A stretch of 64,000 nt of DNA from CAZGSD01 sp964528305 (GTDB lineage: Bacteria; Patescibacteriota; Gracilibacteria; UBA1369): assembly GCA_964528305.1 (NCBI GenBank), contig CAZGSD010000001.1:62001-126000 (forward strand). The letters are read 5' to 3'. Within the stretch, counting starts at the first letter, position 1, and every line of letters begins with the position of its first letter. Below, one piece after another: positions 55,901 through 62,951 of this stretch. The position numbers were made by a program, and so were the translations under genes. The notes under the pieces were generated by a model. It was not told where the DNA came from. It made no database searches and worked only from the letters and a program-made list of their open reading frames with translations.

Positions 55901-55907
55901 ACCTCCT
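55901..55907 (-). promoter_or_regulatory. Strong Shine-Dalgarno sequence AGGAGGT of pyrF
   Basis: The minus strand reads AGGAGGT followed by CGA and the ATG at 55897. This decides the start. Such a site is absent from nearly all other genes here. Confidence 0.75.
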
Positions 55908-56016
55908 GTGCCTTCCACCAAATTGTAAAAACTTCTCAAGCTTGTGGCTTGCTCGTGCTTTATAAACCAAGTCTTGACGAAAAGGCAAGTCTGTTTTTTG
56001 AGTTTATGTGTAACTT

Positions 56017-56091
56017 TGGTGCTCTCGACAGGAATCGAACCTGTATTTAAGCCTTAGGAGTGCCTCGTTCTATCCATTGAACTACGAGAGC
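56017..56091 (-). tRNA. tRNA-Arg (anticodon CCU)
   Basis: A 75-base cloverleaf on the minus strand. The acceptor stem GCTCTCG/CGAGAGC is perfect; the D arm is GTTC/GAAC; the anticodon loop is CTCCTAA (anticodon CCT, reads AGG); the variable loop is 4 bases; the T arm is ACAGG-TTCGATT-CCTGT. CCA is encoded after discriminator A. The anticodon stem has an A-G mismatch next to the loop and one G-U pair. The adjacent genes on the same strand are the MBL-fold gene upstream and pyrF downstream. Confidence 0.93.
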
Positions 56092-56157
56092 AGAACACCG
56101 GGGGAGACCAGGAGCTGACGGACTGAGCGGGAATGACTCAGTTTGTGCCGGAGAGTG

Positions 56158-56745
56158 TTAGGCCAGCAGGAAAACGGCCATTTGATCGCTGCGGAAATCG
56201 GATTTGCTTTTGATGGTGATTTTGTTTTCAGCGGCCGGTTTAGTGACACCCAGTTTGGATAGAAAAGCGTCGATAGATAGGCCTCCCTCTTCAGCCAGTA
56301 ATGGCAGAATGGCTTTGGGCTCTATTTCTTCCAGAGTGGCATGCCAGATTTTATCGCTACCGGCAGTGGGGAAAATCAGCAAATCGACATCACCGATTTT
56401 TTCGATCAGATCGGAGTGCAGTTCAGCTTTCAGAGCCGGGACATAACAAATTTTGGCGGCCTCGGTATAAATGACAAAAAGCAGTGGTTGAGTAGTTTCG
56501 GCGGTGTTGGGCTGCACGGGATGGGCGTGTACGGCTACGCCTTTGACTTCGTATTCGCCTGGCCAACTGAAACAACGGCTTTCTCCGTAGGTTTCCAGAG
56601 ACTGCTCCGGTTCGCTGCATAGGGCGAAATCGCTGCTGGCGGCGTCAGTGGGTAATGCACCATTTTTGATGGTTGGATTGATGACGAAGTCAGCGTTTTT
56701 GGATTTGATGATTATTCCCTGATCTTTTAATTTTATTATTTCCAT
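56158..56745 (-). CDS. Degenerate metallo-beta-lactamase-fold protein
   Basis: 195 residues. The strand pattern (IIKLKDQGIIIKSKNADFVINPT ... SWPGEYEVKGVAVHAH ... KICYVPALKAELHSDLIEKIGDVDLLIFPTAG) matches the short MBL proteins of the COG2220/UPF0173 type. The HxHxDH metal-binding motif is missing, so catalytic activity by the usual dinuclear centre is doubtful; a structural or nucleic-acid role is possible. The gene is divergent from eno, and a tRNA-Arg gene lies 66 bases downstream on the same strand. Confidence 0.7.
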   Translation of the reverse strand: MEIIKLKDQGIIIKSKNADFVINPTIKNGALPTDAASSDFALCSEPEQSLETYGESRCFSWPGEYEVKGVAVHAHPVQPNTAETTQPLLFVIYTEAAKICYVPALKAELHSDLIEKIGDVDLLIFPTAGSDKIWHATLEEIEPKAILPLLAEEGGLSIDAFLSKLGVTKPAAENKITIKSKSDFRSDQMAVFLLA

Positions 56746-56804
56746 GAATGGGGTGTGGTAAGTAGCGGCGACATTCTAGCAAAAGCCTTGGGTGAGGACA
56801 ACCT

Positions 56805-56833
56805 TTGTCTTTGTGGCGATTTTTTTGTAAGAT
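56805..56833 (+). promoter_or_regulatory. Promoter of the eno operon (TTGTCT-17-TAAGAT)
   Basis: The -35 TTGTCT (56805-56810) and -10 TAAGAT (56828-56833) are 17 bases apart. The predicted start near 56840 falls at or past the first in-frame ATG (56838), which supports translation from the ATG at 56862. Confidence 0.45.
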
Positions 56834-56861
56834 GTGAATGAAATTTTTTAAACATCCGGGC

Positions 56862-58262
56862 ATGGCAAAAATCAAAAAGGTATTGGCCAGAGAAGTATTT
56901 GATTCACGGGGAAACCCTACGGTGGAAGTGGAAGTGTGGACGGAGCGTGCGATGGGGCGGGCTATGGTACCGAGTGGAGCTTCTACCGGCAGCCATGAAG
57001 CGCTGGAATTGCGAGATGGGGACAAAAAAAGATTGAAAGGTAAAGGTGTTTTAAAGGCCGTGGAAAACGTTAATCGTGTACTAGGGCGGGCTGTGGTGGG
57101 CTTGGAGGTGACAGCCCAGGAAAAAGTCGATCAGAAATTGTTGGACCGTGATGGGACTCCCAACAAATCACGTTATGGGGCCAATGCTATTTTGGGTGTG
57201 TCGATGGCGGCGGCGCGCGCCGCCGCCAATGAGATGTTTGGGGTGGCCGCCGCTGGTGCGGGGCAGGCCGCCGCCGGGACTAAAAAACGTGTGAGTGGTG
57301 GGCGGGGCGGGGCGGCTGGGGCTGGCAAAAGTGCCGCTCCCCTGGCCAGCGGCGGCCTGTATCGTTATCTGAATCCGGATGCCAATTTGTTGCCGCTACC
57401 GATGATGAATATATTGAATGGTGGCGCCCATGCCGACTCCGGTCTGGATTTTCAGGAGTTTATGATTTTACCGGTTGGGGCGGAGACTTTTCGCCAAGCC
57501 ATGCAAATGGGCGCTGAGATTTTTCATACCTTGGGAGGACTTTTGAAAGAAAAAGGCTTCAAAACTACGGTGGGAGATGAGGGAGGTTTTGCACCCGCTC
57601 TAAAAGGTCAGGAAGAAGCCCTGGATTTCATCTTACAGGCCATAGAAAAAGCTGGTTATCGGGCTGGGCGAGATATAATGCTTGGTACTGACACAGCCGC
57701 ATCGGAATTTTACAATGCCAAAACCGGCCGCTACAGCCTGAAAGTAGCCGGCAAAAAAGCCGAGTTGAACAGCGCTGAAATGGTGGATTATCTGCTCAAA
57801 CTTGCTAAAAAATATCCACTGATTTCCATAGAAGATGGTTTGGCCGAAGATGATTTCGCCGGTTGGAAATTGCTCAGGAAAAAATCGGCCGGGCGGCTGC
57901 AAATAGTGGGCGATGATTTATTTGTGACCAATGTGGAAAGGCTACAAAAGGGGCTGGATGAGCAACTGGCCAATTCCATATTGATTAAACTCAATCAAAT
58001 CGGCACGGTTAGTGAAACTATTGAAGCGGTGGATTTGGCTGAAGTGAATAATTGGACGGCTGTGATTTCACATCGCAGTGGTGAAACGGAAGACAGCTTC
58101 ATAGCTGATCTCTGTGTGGGGCTGTGTACTGGGCAAATCAAAACAGGTTCACTGTCGCGCACCGATCGCATGGCCAAATACAATCAGCTGCTGCGCATAG
58201 AAGAAGAGCTGGGCAAAAAAGCCATTTATGCCGGCCACGGAGCTTTTTATAATTTAAGCTAA
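56862..58262 (+). CDS. eno: Enolase with a Gly/Ala-rich insertion
   Basis: 466 residues from the ATG at 56862 (MAKIKKVLAREVFDSRGNPTVEVEV, the usual enolase beginning); an ATG at 56838 would add eight residues but lies on the predicted transcription start. The enzyme interconverts 2-phosphoglycerate and phosphoenolpyruvate. Active-site segments are intact: GASTGSHEALELRD, MMNILNGGAHADSGLDFQEFMI, GDEGGFAP, SIEDGLAEDD, GDDLFVTN, LIKLNQIGT, SHRSGETED and GSLSRTDR. Between about 125 and 160 an insertion of about 35 residues, rich in Gly, Ala and Lys, is absent from standard enolases and locally raises GC. The nnrD gene follows by 8 bases. Confidence 0.95.
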   Translation: MAKIKKVLAREVFDSRGNPTVEVEVWTERAMGRAMVPSGASTGSHEALELRDGDKKRLKGKGVLKAVENVNRVLGRAVVGLEVTAQEKVDQKLLDRDGTPNKSRYGANAILGVSMAAARAAANEMFGVAAAGAGQAAAGTKKRVSGGRGGAAGAGKSAAPLASGGLYRYLNPDANLLPLPMMNILNGGAHADSGLDFQEFMILPVGAETFRQAMQMGAEIFHTLGGLLKEKGFKTTVGDEGGFAPALKGQEEALDFILQAIEKAGYRAGRDIMLGTDTAASEFYNAKTGRYSLKVAGKKAELNSAEMVDYLLKLAKKYPLISIEDGLAEDDFAGWKLLRKKSAGRLQIVGDDLFVTNVERLQKGLDEQLANSILIKLNQIGTVSETIEAVDLAEVNNWTAVISHRSGETEDSFIADLCVGLCTGQIKTGSLSRTDRMAKYNQLLRIEEELGKKAIYAGHGAFYNLS

Positions 58263-58270
58263 AAGCCCTC

Positions 58271-59125
58271 ATGTTCAAATTAGCTGATTTTAAAAAACAT
58301 ATTCCTAAGCGTAATCCCCTCAGTCACAAGGGTGAAAATGGCCGGGTGCTGGTGGTGGGAGGAAATCTGGATTTTCATGGCGCGCCCATACTGACAGCCT
58401 GGGGCGCACTGAATTCCGGTGCTGATTTGGTGATGATGGCCGTGCCCGAATGCAATTTCGAAGTGAGCAGGCATTTCGCGCCCGACTTGATTGTGCGCCG
58501 CTACCCGGGCGAATTTCTCAATTCCCGGGCCCAGGAAATAATTTTGGCCATGGCCAAAAAAGCGGACATAGTGGTATTTGGGCCAGGGCTGGGAGATAGA
58601 GCTGAAACCATGCGCGCCGTTAAATATCTGGTAGATCATCTGACTATACCGGTACTACTGGACGCTGCCGCCATACAAGTGCTGGAAATGCTCGACACTA
58701 TGCCGCTGAAACAGCCGCTGATGATCACGCCGCATCATACCGAATTTGAAAAACTCACCGGAAAACCTTTCAAGATAGCCGACCCTGCCGACCACAAAGT
58801 GCGAGTGATACGCACCCTGGCCAATGATTTGAAAATCAATATTTTGCTCAAAGGCCCTATCTCTATAATCGCCGGCGACGATGGCCGCGTTGAACAAAAC
58901 AGCAATGGTAATCCGGGCATGACGGTGGGCGGCAGTGGAGATGTGCTGGCGGGGCTGGTCGCGGGGCTGTTTGCCCAGGGACTACCGGCTTTCGAAGCCT
59001 GCGCCACGGCTTCGTATGTGCTGGGCGAAGCCGGTGACAGACTGCAAAAATTAAAAGGCTATGCTTATACGGCCAGCGACCTGGCACAGGAGCTGCCTGG
59101 AATAGTTAAAGACATCATCAAATAA
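58271..59125 (+). CDS. nnrD: ADP/ATP-dependent NAD(P)H-hydrate dehydratase
   Basis: 284 residues. It repairs hydrated NADH and NADPH by dehydration at the expense of ADP or ATP. The ribokinase-like fold is shown by KGENGRVLVVGGNLDFHGAPILTAWGALNSGADLV, VVFGPGLGD, ITPHHTEFEKLTG, the ATP-binding LLKGPISII, and the signature GNPGMTVGGSGDVLAGLVAGL. The epimerase half (NnrE) found fused in many bacteria is absent. The gene lies 8 bases after eno and 12 before pgeF, so the three form one operon. Confidence 0.92.
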   Translation: MFKLADFKKHIPKRNPLSHKGENGRVLVVGGNLDFHGAPILTAWGALNSGADLVMMAVPECNFEVSRHFAPDLIVRRYPGEFLNSRAQEIILAMAKKADIVVFGPGLGDRAETMRAVKYLVDHLTIPVLLDAAAIQVLEMLDTMPLKQPLMITPHHTEFEKLTGKPFKIADPADHKVRVIRTLANDLKINILLKGPISIIAGDDGRVEQNSNGNPGMTVGGSGDVLAGLVAGLFAQGLPAFEACATASYVLGEAGDRLQKLKGYAYTASDLAQELPGIVKDIIK

Positions 59126-59137
59126 ATTTTTTCTGCC

Positions 59138-59923
59138 ATGAAAAAAACATCCAAAGGTGGTCTCCCCTGTTATCAATTCCATTTGATTGATGGTTTTTCG
59201 GAGGAAATCAATCATGCTGTGTTTACGCGTGTGGGCGGGGTGAGTCCGGCTCCCTATAATTCTTTGAATGTACATTTTCAGGGCAAAGACAAACGTGAAA
59301 ATGTATTGGAAAATCGACGGCGAGTGATGAAAGCCATGGGGCTGATTCATTGCGTGTCTGGCGTGCAAACACATGGACGTAATGTGCTGGTGATAGACGC
59401 GGCGAAAAAGGAGGAATTATTTACGGCCGGGCGGCGCACAGTGGAGATGGAGGATACCGATGCTCTGGTCACCAATCAACACGGTGTCGGACTGATGATA
59501 CAAGTGGCTGATTGCCAGGCGATTATTTTTTTCGACCCCGGTAAAAAGATTTTAGGGATGGCGCATGCTGGCTGGCGCGGCCTCAAACAAAATATTTCCG
59601 CGGAGGTGGTGGCAGCGATGGTTGGGCTAGGCGCTAATCCGGCACATATACTGGTTGGTATTGGCCCCTCTTTGGGTATGGCTAATAGTGATTTCACTGA
59701 CGTGGAGGCAGAACTGGGGCCGGAATTCGTGCCATTCAGCAAAGCCGGAAAAGTTAATTTATGGGAATTCTCGCGCCGACAGCTAATGGCTCTCGGTATA
59801 GAAGAACGCAAAATAGAAAATGCCCATATCAATACAGCCAATCTGGACGAAGGCCGCCAGTTTTTCTCCTATCGCCGGGATGGAGAGACAGGCCGTTTCG
59901 CGGTGGTGGCGGTGATACGGTAA
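59138..59923 (+). CDS. pgeF: Purine nucleoside phosphorylase PgeF (YfiH/laccase-domain family)
   Basis: 261 residues. The family was once called polyphenol oxidase; members cleave adenosine and related nucleosides and can edit wrong peptidoglycan precursors. Zinc-site and family motifs are present: VQTHGRNVLVID, MEDTDALVTNQHGVGLMIQVADC, MAHAGWRGLKQNI and GIGPSLGMANSDF. The Cys in the usual GPCIGPCCYEV position is missing (GPSLGMANSDF), which also removes one conventional metal-associated residue. The ending FFSYRRDGETGRFAVVAVI is normal. It is the last gene of the eno operon, convergent with the toxin-antitoxin pair. Confidence 0.9.
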   Translation: MKKTSKGGLPCYQFHLIDGFSEEINHAVFTRVGGVSPAPYNSLNVHFQGKDKRENVLENRRRVMKAMGLIHCVSGVQTHGRNVLVIDAAKKEELFTAGRRTVEMEDTDALVTNQHGVGLMIQVADCQAIIFFDPGKKILGMAHAGWRGLKQNISAEVVAAMVGLGANPAHILVGIGPSLGMANSDFTDVEAELGPEFVPFSKAGKVNLWEFSRRQLMALGIEERKIENAHINTANLDEGRQFFSYRRDGETGRFAVVAVIR

Positions 59924-59938
59924 TGCAGGGATAGTGGC

Positions 59939-60313
59939 TCACATCTGATAAATATCGATACTTTTGCTATCAAGATCACCATCCAGCAAATCCAGATAAG
60001 CCTGCAATGTTTTTTTGAAAACCGGATTTTTGATACTGATATTTTGTCCAATTTTATCCTGCTTGCTCCGATAAAATAGTAGAAATCCCGTATCGCTCTG
60101 CGCATCAACCAAAAACACTATTCTGCGCGCGCCAGCCACCGTGGTAGCATATATTTTGATGAGACGTGAGTCACGTGGCAGACGATCCCCTTTTATGATG
60201 GTAAAAATTCCCCGATCAAAAGACTTTAAAATAATATTTAAATCGTCTGGTGGAATGACACCCATCCGGAATTCTTTCTTTTTGATGCGATGAGAGATGA
60301 TAACACTGGCCAT
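59939..60313 (-). CDS. Putative toxin of a type II toxin-antitoxin pair
   Basis: 124 residues; the family is not recognised with confidence. The central part has RelE/ParE-like strand order (SRLIKIYATTVAGARRIVFLVDAQSDTGFLLFYRSKQDKIGQNIS) and the C-terminus is helical. The ATG shares one base with the stop of the upstream small ribbon-helix-helix gene (TAATG), the usual antitoxin-toxin coupling. Similar toxins act as mRNA interferases. Without a database search the assignment rests on operon form, sizes and strand pattern. Confidence 0.55.
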   Translation of the reverse strand: MASVIISHRIKKKEFRMGVIPPDDLNIILKSFDRGIFTIIKGDRLPRDSRLIKIYATTVAGARRIVFLVDAQSDTGFLLFYRSKQDKIGQNISIKNPVFKKTLQAYLDLLDGDLDSKSIDIYQM

Positions 60314-60549
60314 TAGTATTTTTTACGCCATTTAGTGACAATACTGTCCATTTTTATTTGTGTATCAGCATCTACAATTACATCTGACACATCATAATGG
60401 TTAATAGTGCTGGTACCAATCACTATTTTCCCATCGGCGTAATCCGAAAGCAAAATACGCACAACAGCCGAAAAGGACAGTTTATCTTTTTTTGCCTTTT
60501 GAGAAGCTTTTTTTTTGGTAACGCTGTCGATGTAGAGAGATGTAGCCAT
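60313..60549 (-). CDS. Putative ribbon-helix-helix antitoxin
   Basis: 78 residues from the ATG at 60549. An in-frame start at 60639 would add 30 hydrophobic residues with no family support. The N-terminus MATSLYIDSVTKKKASQKAKKDKLSFSAVVRILLSDYADG fits the RelB/CopG ribbon-helix-helix pattern (strand then two helices), and the C-terminus (DVIVDADTQIKMDSIVTKWRKKY) is a likely toxin-binding helix. It precedes and overlaps the toxin-like gene by one base. Upstream lies an AT-rich region with TATATATA near the start, suitable for an autoregulated promoter. Confidence 0.6.
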   Translation of the reverse strand: MATSLYIDSVTKKKASQKAKKDKLSFSAVVRILLSDYADGKIVIGTSTINHYDVSDVIVDADTQIKMDSIVTKWRKKY

Positions 60550-60661
60550 GATTTTTATATATAGTTTTGACGTAGTTATGTTATACAAAAGACTGCCGCA
60601 TGTCAATGATGGACGCACAAAGAAAAAAGAAAAAGGCAAAAGGGAAATTAAAGTTCAAAAA

Positions 60662-61936
60662 CTAAGCCGGAAATGTGCAAACCTGGAACGACGACCGCCC
60701 CCGCAGAGTAACGTAGTCATCATCGGGACAGCCAGCGTAGAAGTACACCTGCCGAAAATCGGAGTCGAAGATAGCACACGCAACAAGGCTTGCATTTATC
60801 AAGGTGGTGGGGTCGATAAATGAGGCGGTTCCACTTCCAGCTTTCCAGTTATCAATAATCAAACTGTTATTACCTGTTTTCTCGGCTTCAATCAGAGATA
60901 TTTGCATTAATACCGCATACTCATCTTTATCTATATGCCCCAAATTTTTGGACATAAAAAGGCTATCATAATGATCTCTTCTGAATTTTAACTCAGTGGA
61001 GACACCACTTTTAGGAGGTTTGGGATGAATTGTACCATCGACAATACTAATTCTCCCCGTGGTCATGGTGGGGGCATTTTTATAAGGTGAGTTTTCATAC
61101 TTGTAAACAAAAGTATTCCCCTGATTAGGATAATGTTTATGTTCATTCATGGCTTTTACTTTATCAGCAAAACTGGCTGGAGGGACTATTAGTAGGGTGG
61201 GCTTTTTCTGCATTTCACAAATATTCTTGAGTTGGCTGACAGAAAGTTTCTTAAGCTCAGCGATGATGTATTCTTTGGTAGGGACTTTACAATCTTTATG
61301 TAGTTCTTGAGCTGCTTCTACTGCTTTTTGATAATTAGCATCGGTCATCATTTCTTTTAGCTTCTGTTTTTCGTCATGAGTGAGAGTTAGACCATCCAAA
61401 TGACTATAAAAAGAAGTTATAGCAGCTTGATCTGGAGCAAGGTCAGGCTTGCCATTGTTGGCTTCAAATAATATTTGTCCAATTTGTGCAAAGATTCCCT
61501 CTCTGATTTTCGCTAATTCTGGTATTTCCAGGGTTCGCTGCATTTCCGAGTCACATTGGCTTTTGAGGAATTCATATTCTTCCCGCAGCAGGTGGATGCG
61601 GGATAGTAGTTCCGGTAGATTTGGTTTGATGATAGATGCTGGAGATGGGGATGGTAAGGTGGTAGCTACGCTAAATAAGCTGGAAATAGTTTTGATTATT
61701 CTTTTCGCAGTGCTGATTTCTGCGGTTTGGATGATGGGGCGTTCTGGAATTGATTCATGATATTGCCTGATAATGCTCTGCAGTTCGTCCTCAATAGATT
61801 GAAGGCGCTTGAGAATTGCTTCTTTTTGATCTCTATTCAAACCTGCACCAGGTCCGCGAATGCCTGAAGCCAGACCGCCCATTTGTATGGGATCGATTTT
61901 TGGTGAATCGCCTATAGATAGGGGTACTCTGTTCAT
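60662..61936 (-). CDS. Uncharacterised cytoplasmic protein downstream of PrsW
   Basis: 424 residues, family not recognised. There is no signal peptide. Residues 35-230 are predicted helical with charged coiled-coil stretches (RLQSIEDELQSIIRQYHES; SHLDGLTLTHDEKQKLKEMM). Residues 280-424 are mixed alpha/beta, with a distinctive C-terminus (SLIIDNWKAGSGTASFIDPTTLINASLVACAIF). The gene starts 7 bases after prsW and is surely co-transcribed with it, so it may act in the same response, but no motif shows how. Confidence 0.6.
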   Translation of the reverse strand: MNRVPLSIGDSPKIDPIQMGGLASGIRGPGAGLNRDQKEAILKRLQSIEDELQSIIRQYHESIPERPIIQTAEISTAKRIIKTISSLFSVATTLPSPSPASIIKPNLPELLSRIHLLREEYEFLKSQCDSEMQRTLEIPELAKIREGIFAQIGQILFEANNGKPDLAPDQAAITSFYSHLDGLTLTHDEKQKLKEMMTDANYQKAVEAAQELHKDCKVPTKEYIIAELKKLSVSQLKNICEMQKKPTLLIVPPASFADKVKAMNEHKHYPNQGNTFVYKYENSPYKNAPTMTTGRISIVDGTIHPKPPKSGVSTELKFRRDHYDSLFMSKNLGHIDKDEYAVLMQISLIEAEKTGNNSLIIDNWKAGSGTASFIDPTTLINASLVACAIFDSDFRQVYFYAGCPDDDYVTLRGRSSFQVCTFPA

Positions 61937-61943
61937 AATATTT

Positions 61944-62783
61944 CTATGTATCTACCAAACAGTAATTTTTGTCCACATGGCGATTGTCGAAAAAGTAGGA
62001 TAGCAGCATGAAGCCGGCGGTGAGGTATGGGACGATTAGGAAAGTCCAATTCATTTCCAAGAATATATTGAAAAAAGCGTGTAAGGTGACGGCGACGAAA
62101 ATCCCCTGAATGATTTGCTCATCATGGAAAAACTGATAGCGGTCCAGGCGCAGCCAGCGGATGAGATTGCGCAGCAGCCACCAGCGGGAGCGATTGTATT
62201 CTTCGTTGAGTACCGGGCGAGCGAAAATGGCCAATCCATAGTAATACCCCAGCACACCGGAAAACATCACATGGGCAAAAGTGGAGAAAAGTGAGCGGAA
62301 AATGAATGGTAGAAAAACGCTCTCTGCTCCCCTAACCTGCATGATATTGTAAAAGTAAATGATATTTTCAGCGAAGGCGAAGCCTAGTGCCACGATGATG
62401 CAGTACTCGATACAGTCGGTGATGGAACAAATACGTTTGTGATGGATGAGGCGGACAGCGCTGAATTTGGCGATTTCTTCGATGATGCCTACCAGCATGA
62501 AAGTGACTAGCACATCGGCAGGGATTACTCCCAAATTACCAAATCCAATCAAATCATTGCCAAAGGTGTTGGCATAGGTAAAAGCATTGATCCAGGGAAA
62601 AAACTGCCAGAGATATTTGTAGGCCAGTAGAGGGGCTACGGCTGCCATGCCGGAGAGAAAAAGCCAGGCGGAAGTGATTTTGTTTTCCGGCTGTTTTTTG
62701 TAAAAGATATAGCCCCAAAAGAGCGCGGGCACGACGGCCAGCAGAGCGGCGACGGCGAGATTGATAATTTTCTGGTCGAGCAT
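61944..62783 (-). CDS. prsW: PrsW-family intramembrane metalloprotease
   Basis: 279 residues from the ATG at 62783; a GTG at 62798 would add five residues but leaves almost no leader after the predicted promoter. About eight membrane helices. Catalytic motifs of the PrsW/CAAX-like type are visible: EEIAKF (two glutamates), GFAFAENIIYF, HVMFSGVLGYYYG and HAFFNIF. Family members cleave anti-sigma factors or other membrane proteins at stress. A downstream gene of unknown role is in the same operon, and recF is divergent. Confidence 0.88.
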   Translation of the reverse strand: MLDQKIINLAVAALLAVVPALFWGYIFYKKQPENKITSAWLFLSGMAAVAPLLAYKYLWQFFPWINAFTYANTFGNDLIGFGNLGVIPADVLVTFMLVGIIEEIAKFSAVRLIHHKRICSITDCIEYCIIVALGFAFAENIIYFYNIMQVRGAESVFLPFIFRSLFSTFAHVMFSGVLGYYYGLAIFARPVLNEEYNRSRWWLLRNLIRWLRLDRYQFFHDEQIIQGIFVAVTLHAFFNIFLEMNWTFLIVPYLTAGFMLLSYFFDNRHVDKNYCLVDT

Positions 62784-62814
62784 GGGACTGATTGACACTT
62801 TTTACAATCCTTTC

Positions 62815-62823
62815 ATTATACCA
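62815..62823 (-). promoter_or_regulatory. Extended -10 promoter of prsW (TGG-TATAAT)
   Basis: A perfect TATAAT with TGG before it, on the minus strand; no clear -35. The start near 62808 gives a leader of about 25 bases to the ATG at 62783. Confidence 0.65.
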
Positions 62824-62951
62824 GATTTGGGGCGGCGGGGCAATGAAGGAAAACCCGCCGCCCTTGGGATTTGAGATTTAGTCATGGCTTCGCTATGCTG
62901 TAGGTAAATAGGGCTGCGTTGGGCCCGTGCGGACTAACTTTTTTCTACATC

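Noticed and set aside
54845..56091. Integrative element at tRNA-Arg carrying pyrF
   Set aside because: No integrase and no repeat of the tRNA 3' end at the other side of pyrF could be found.
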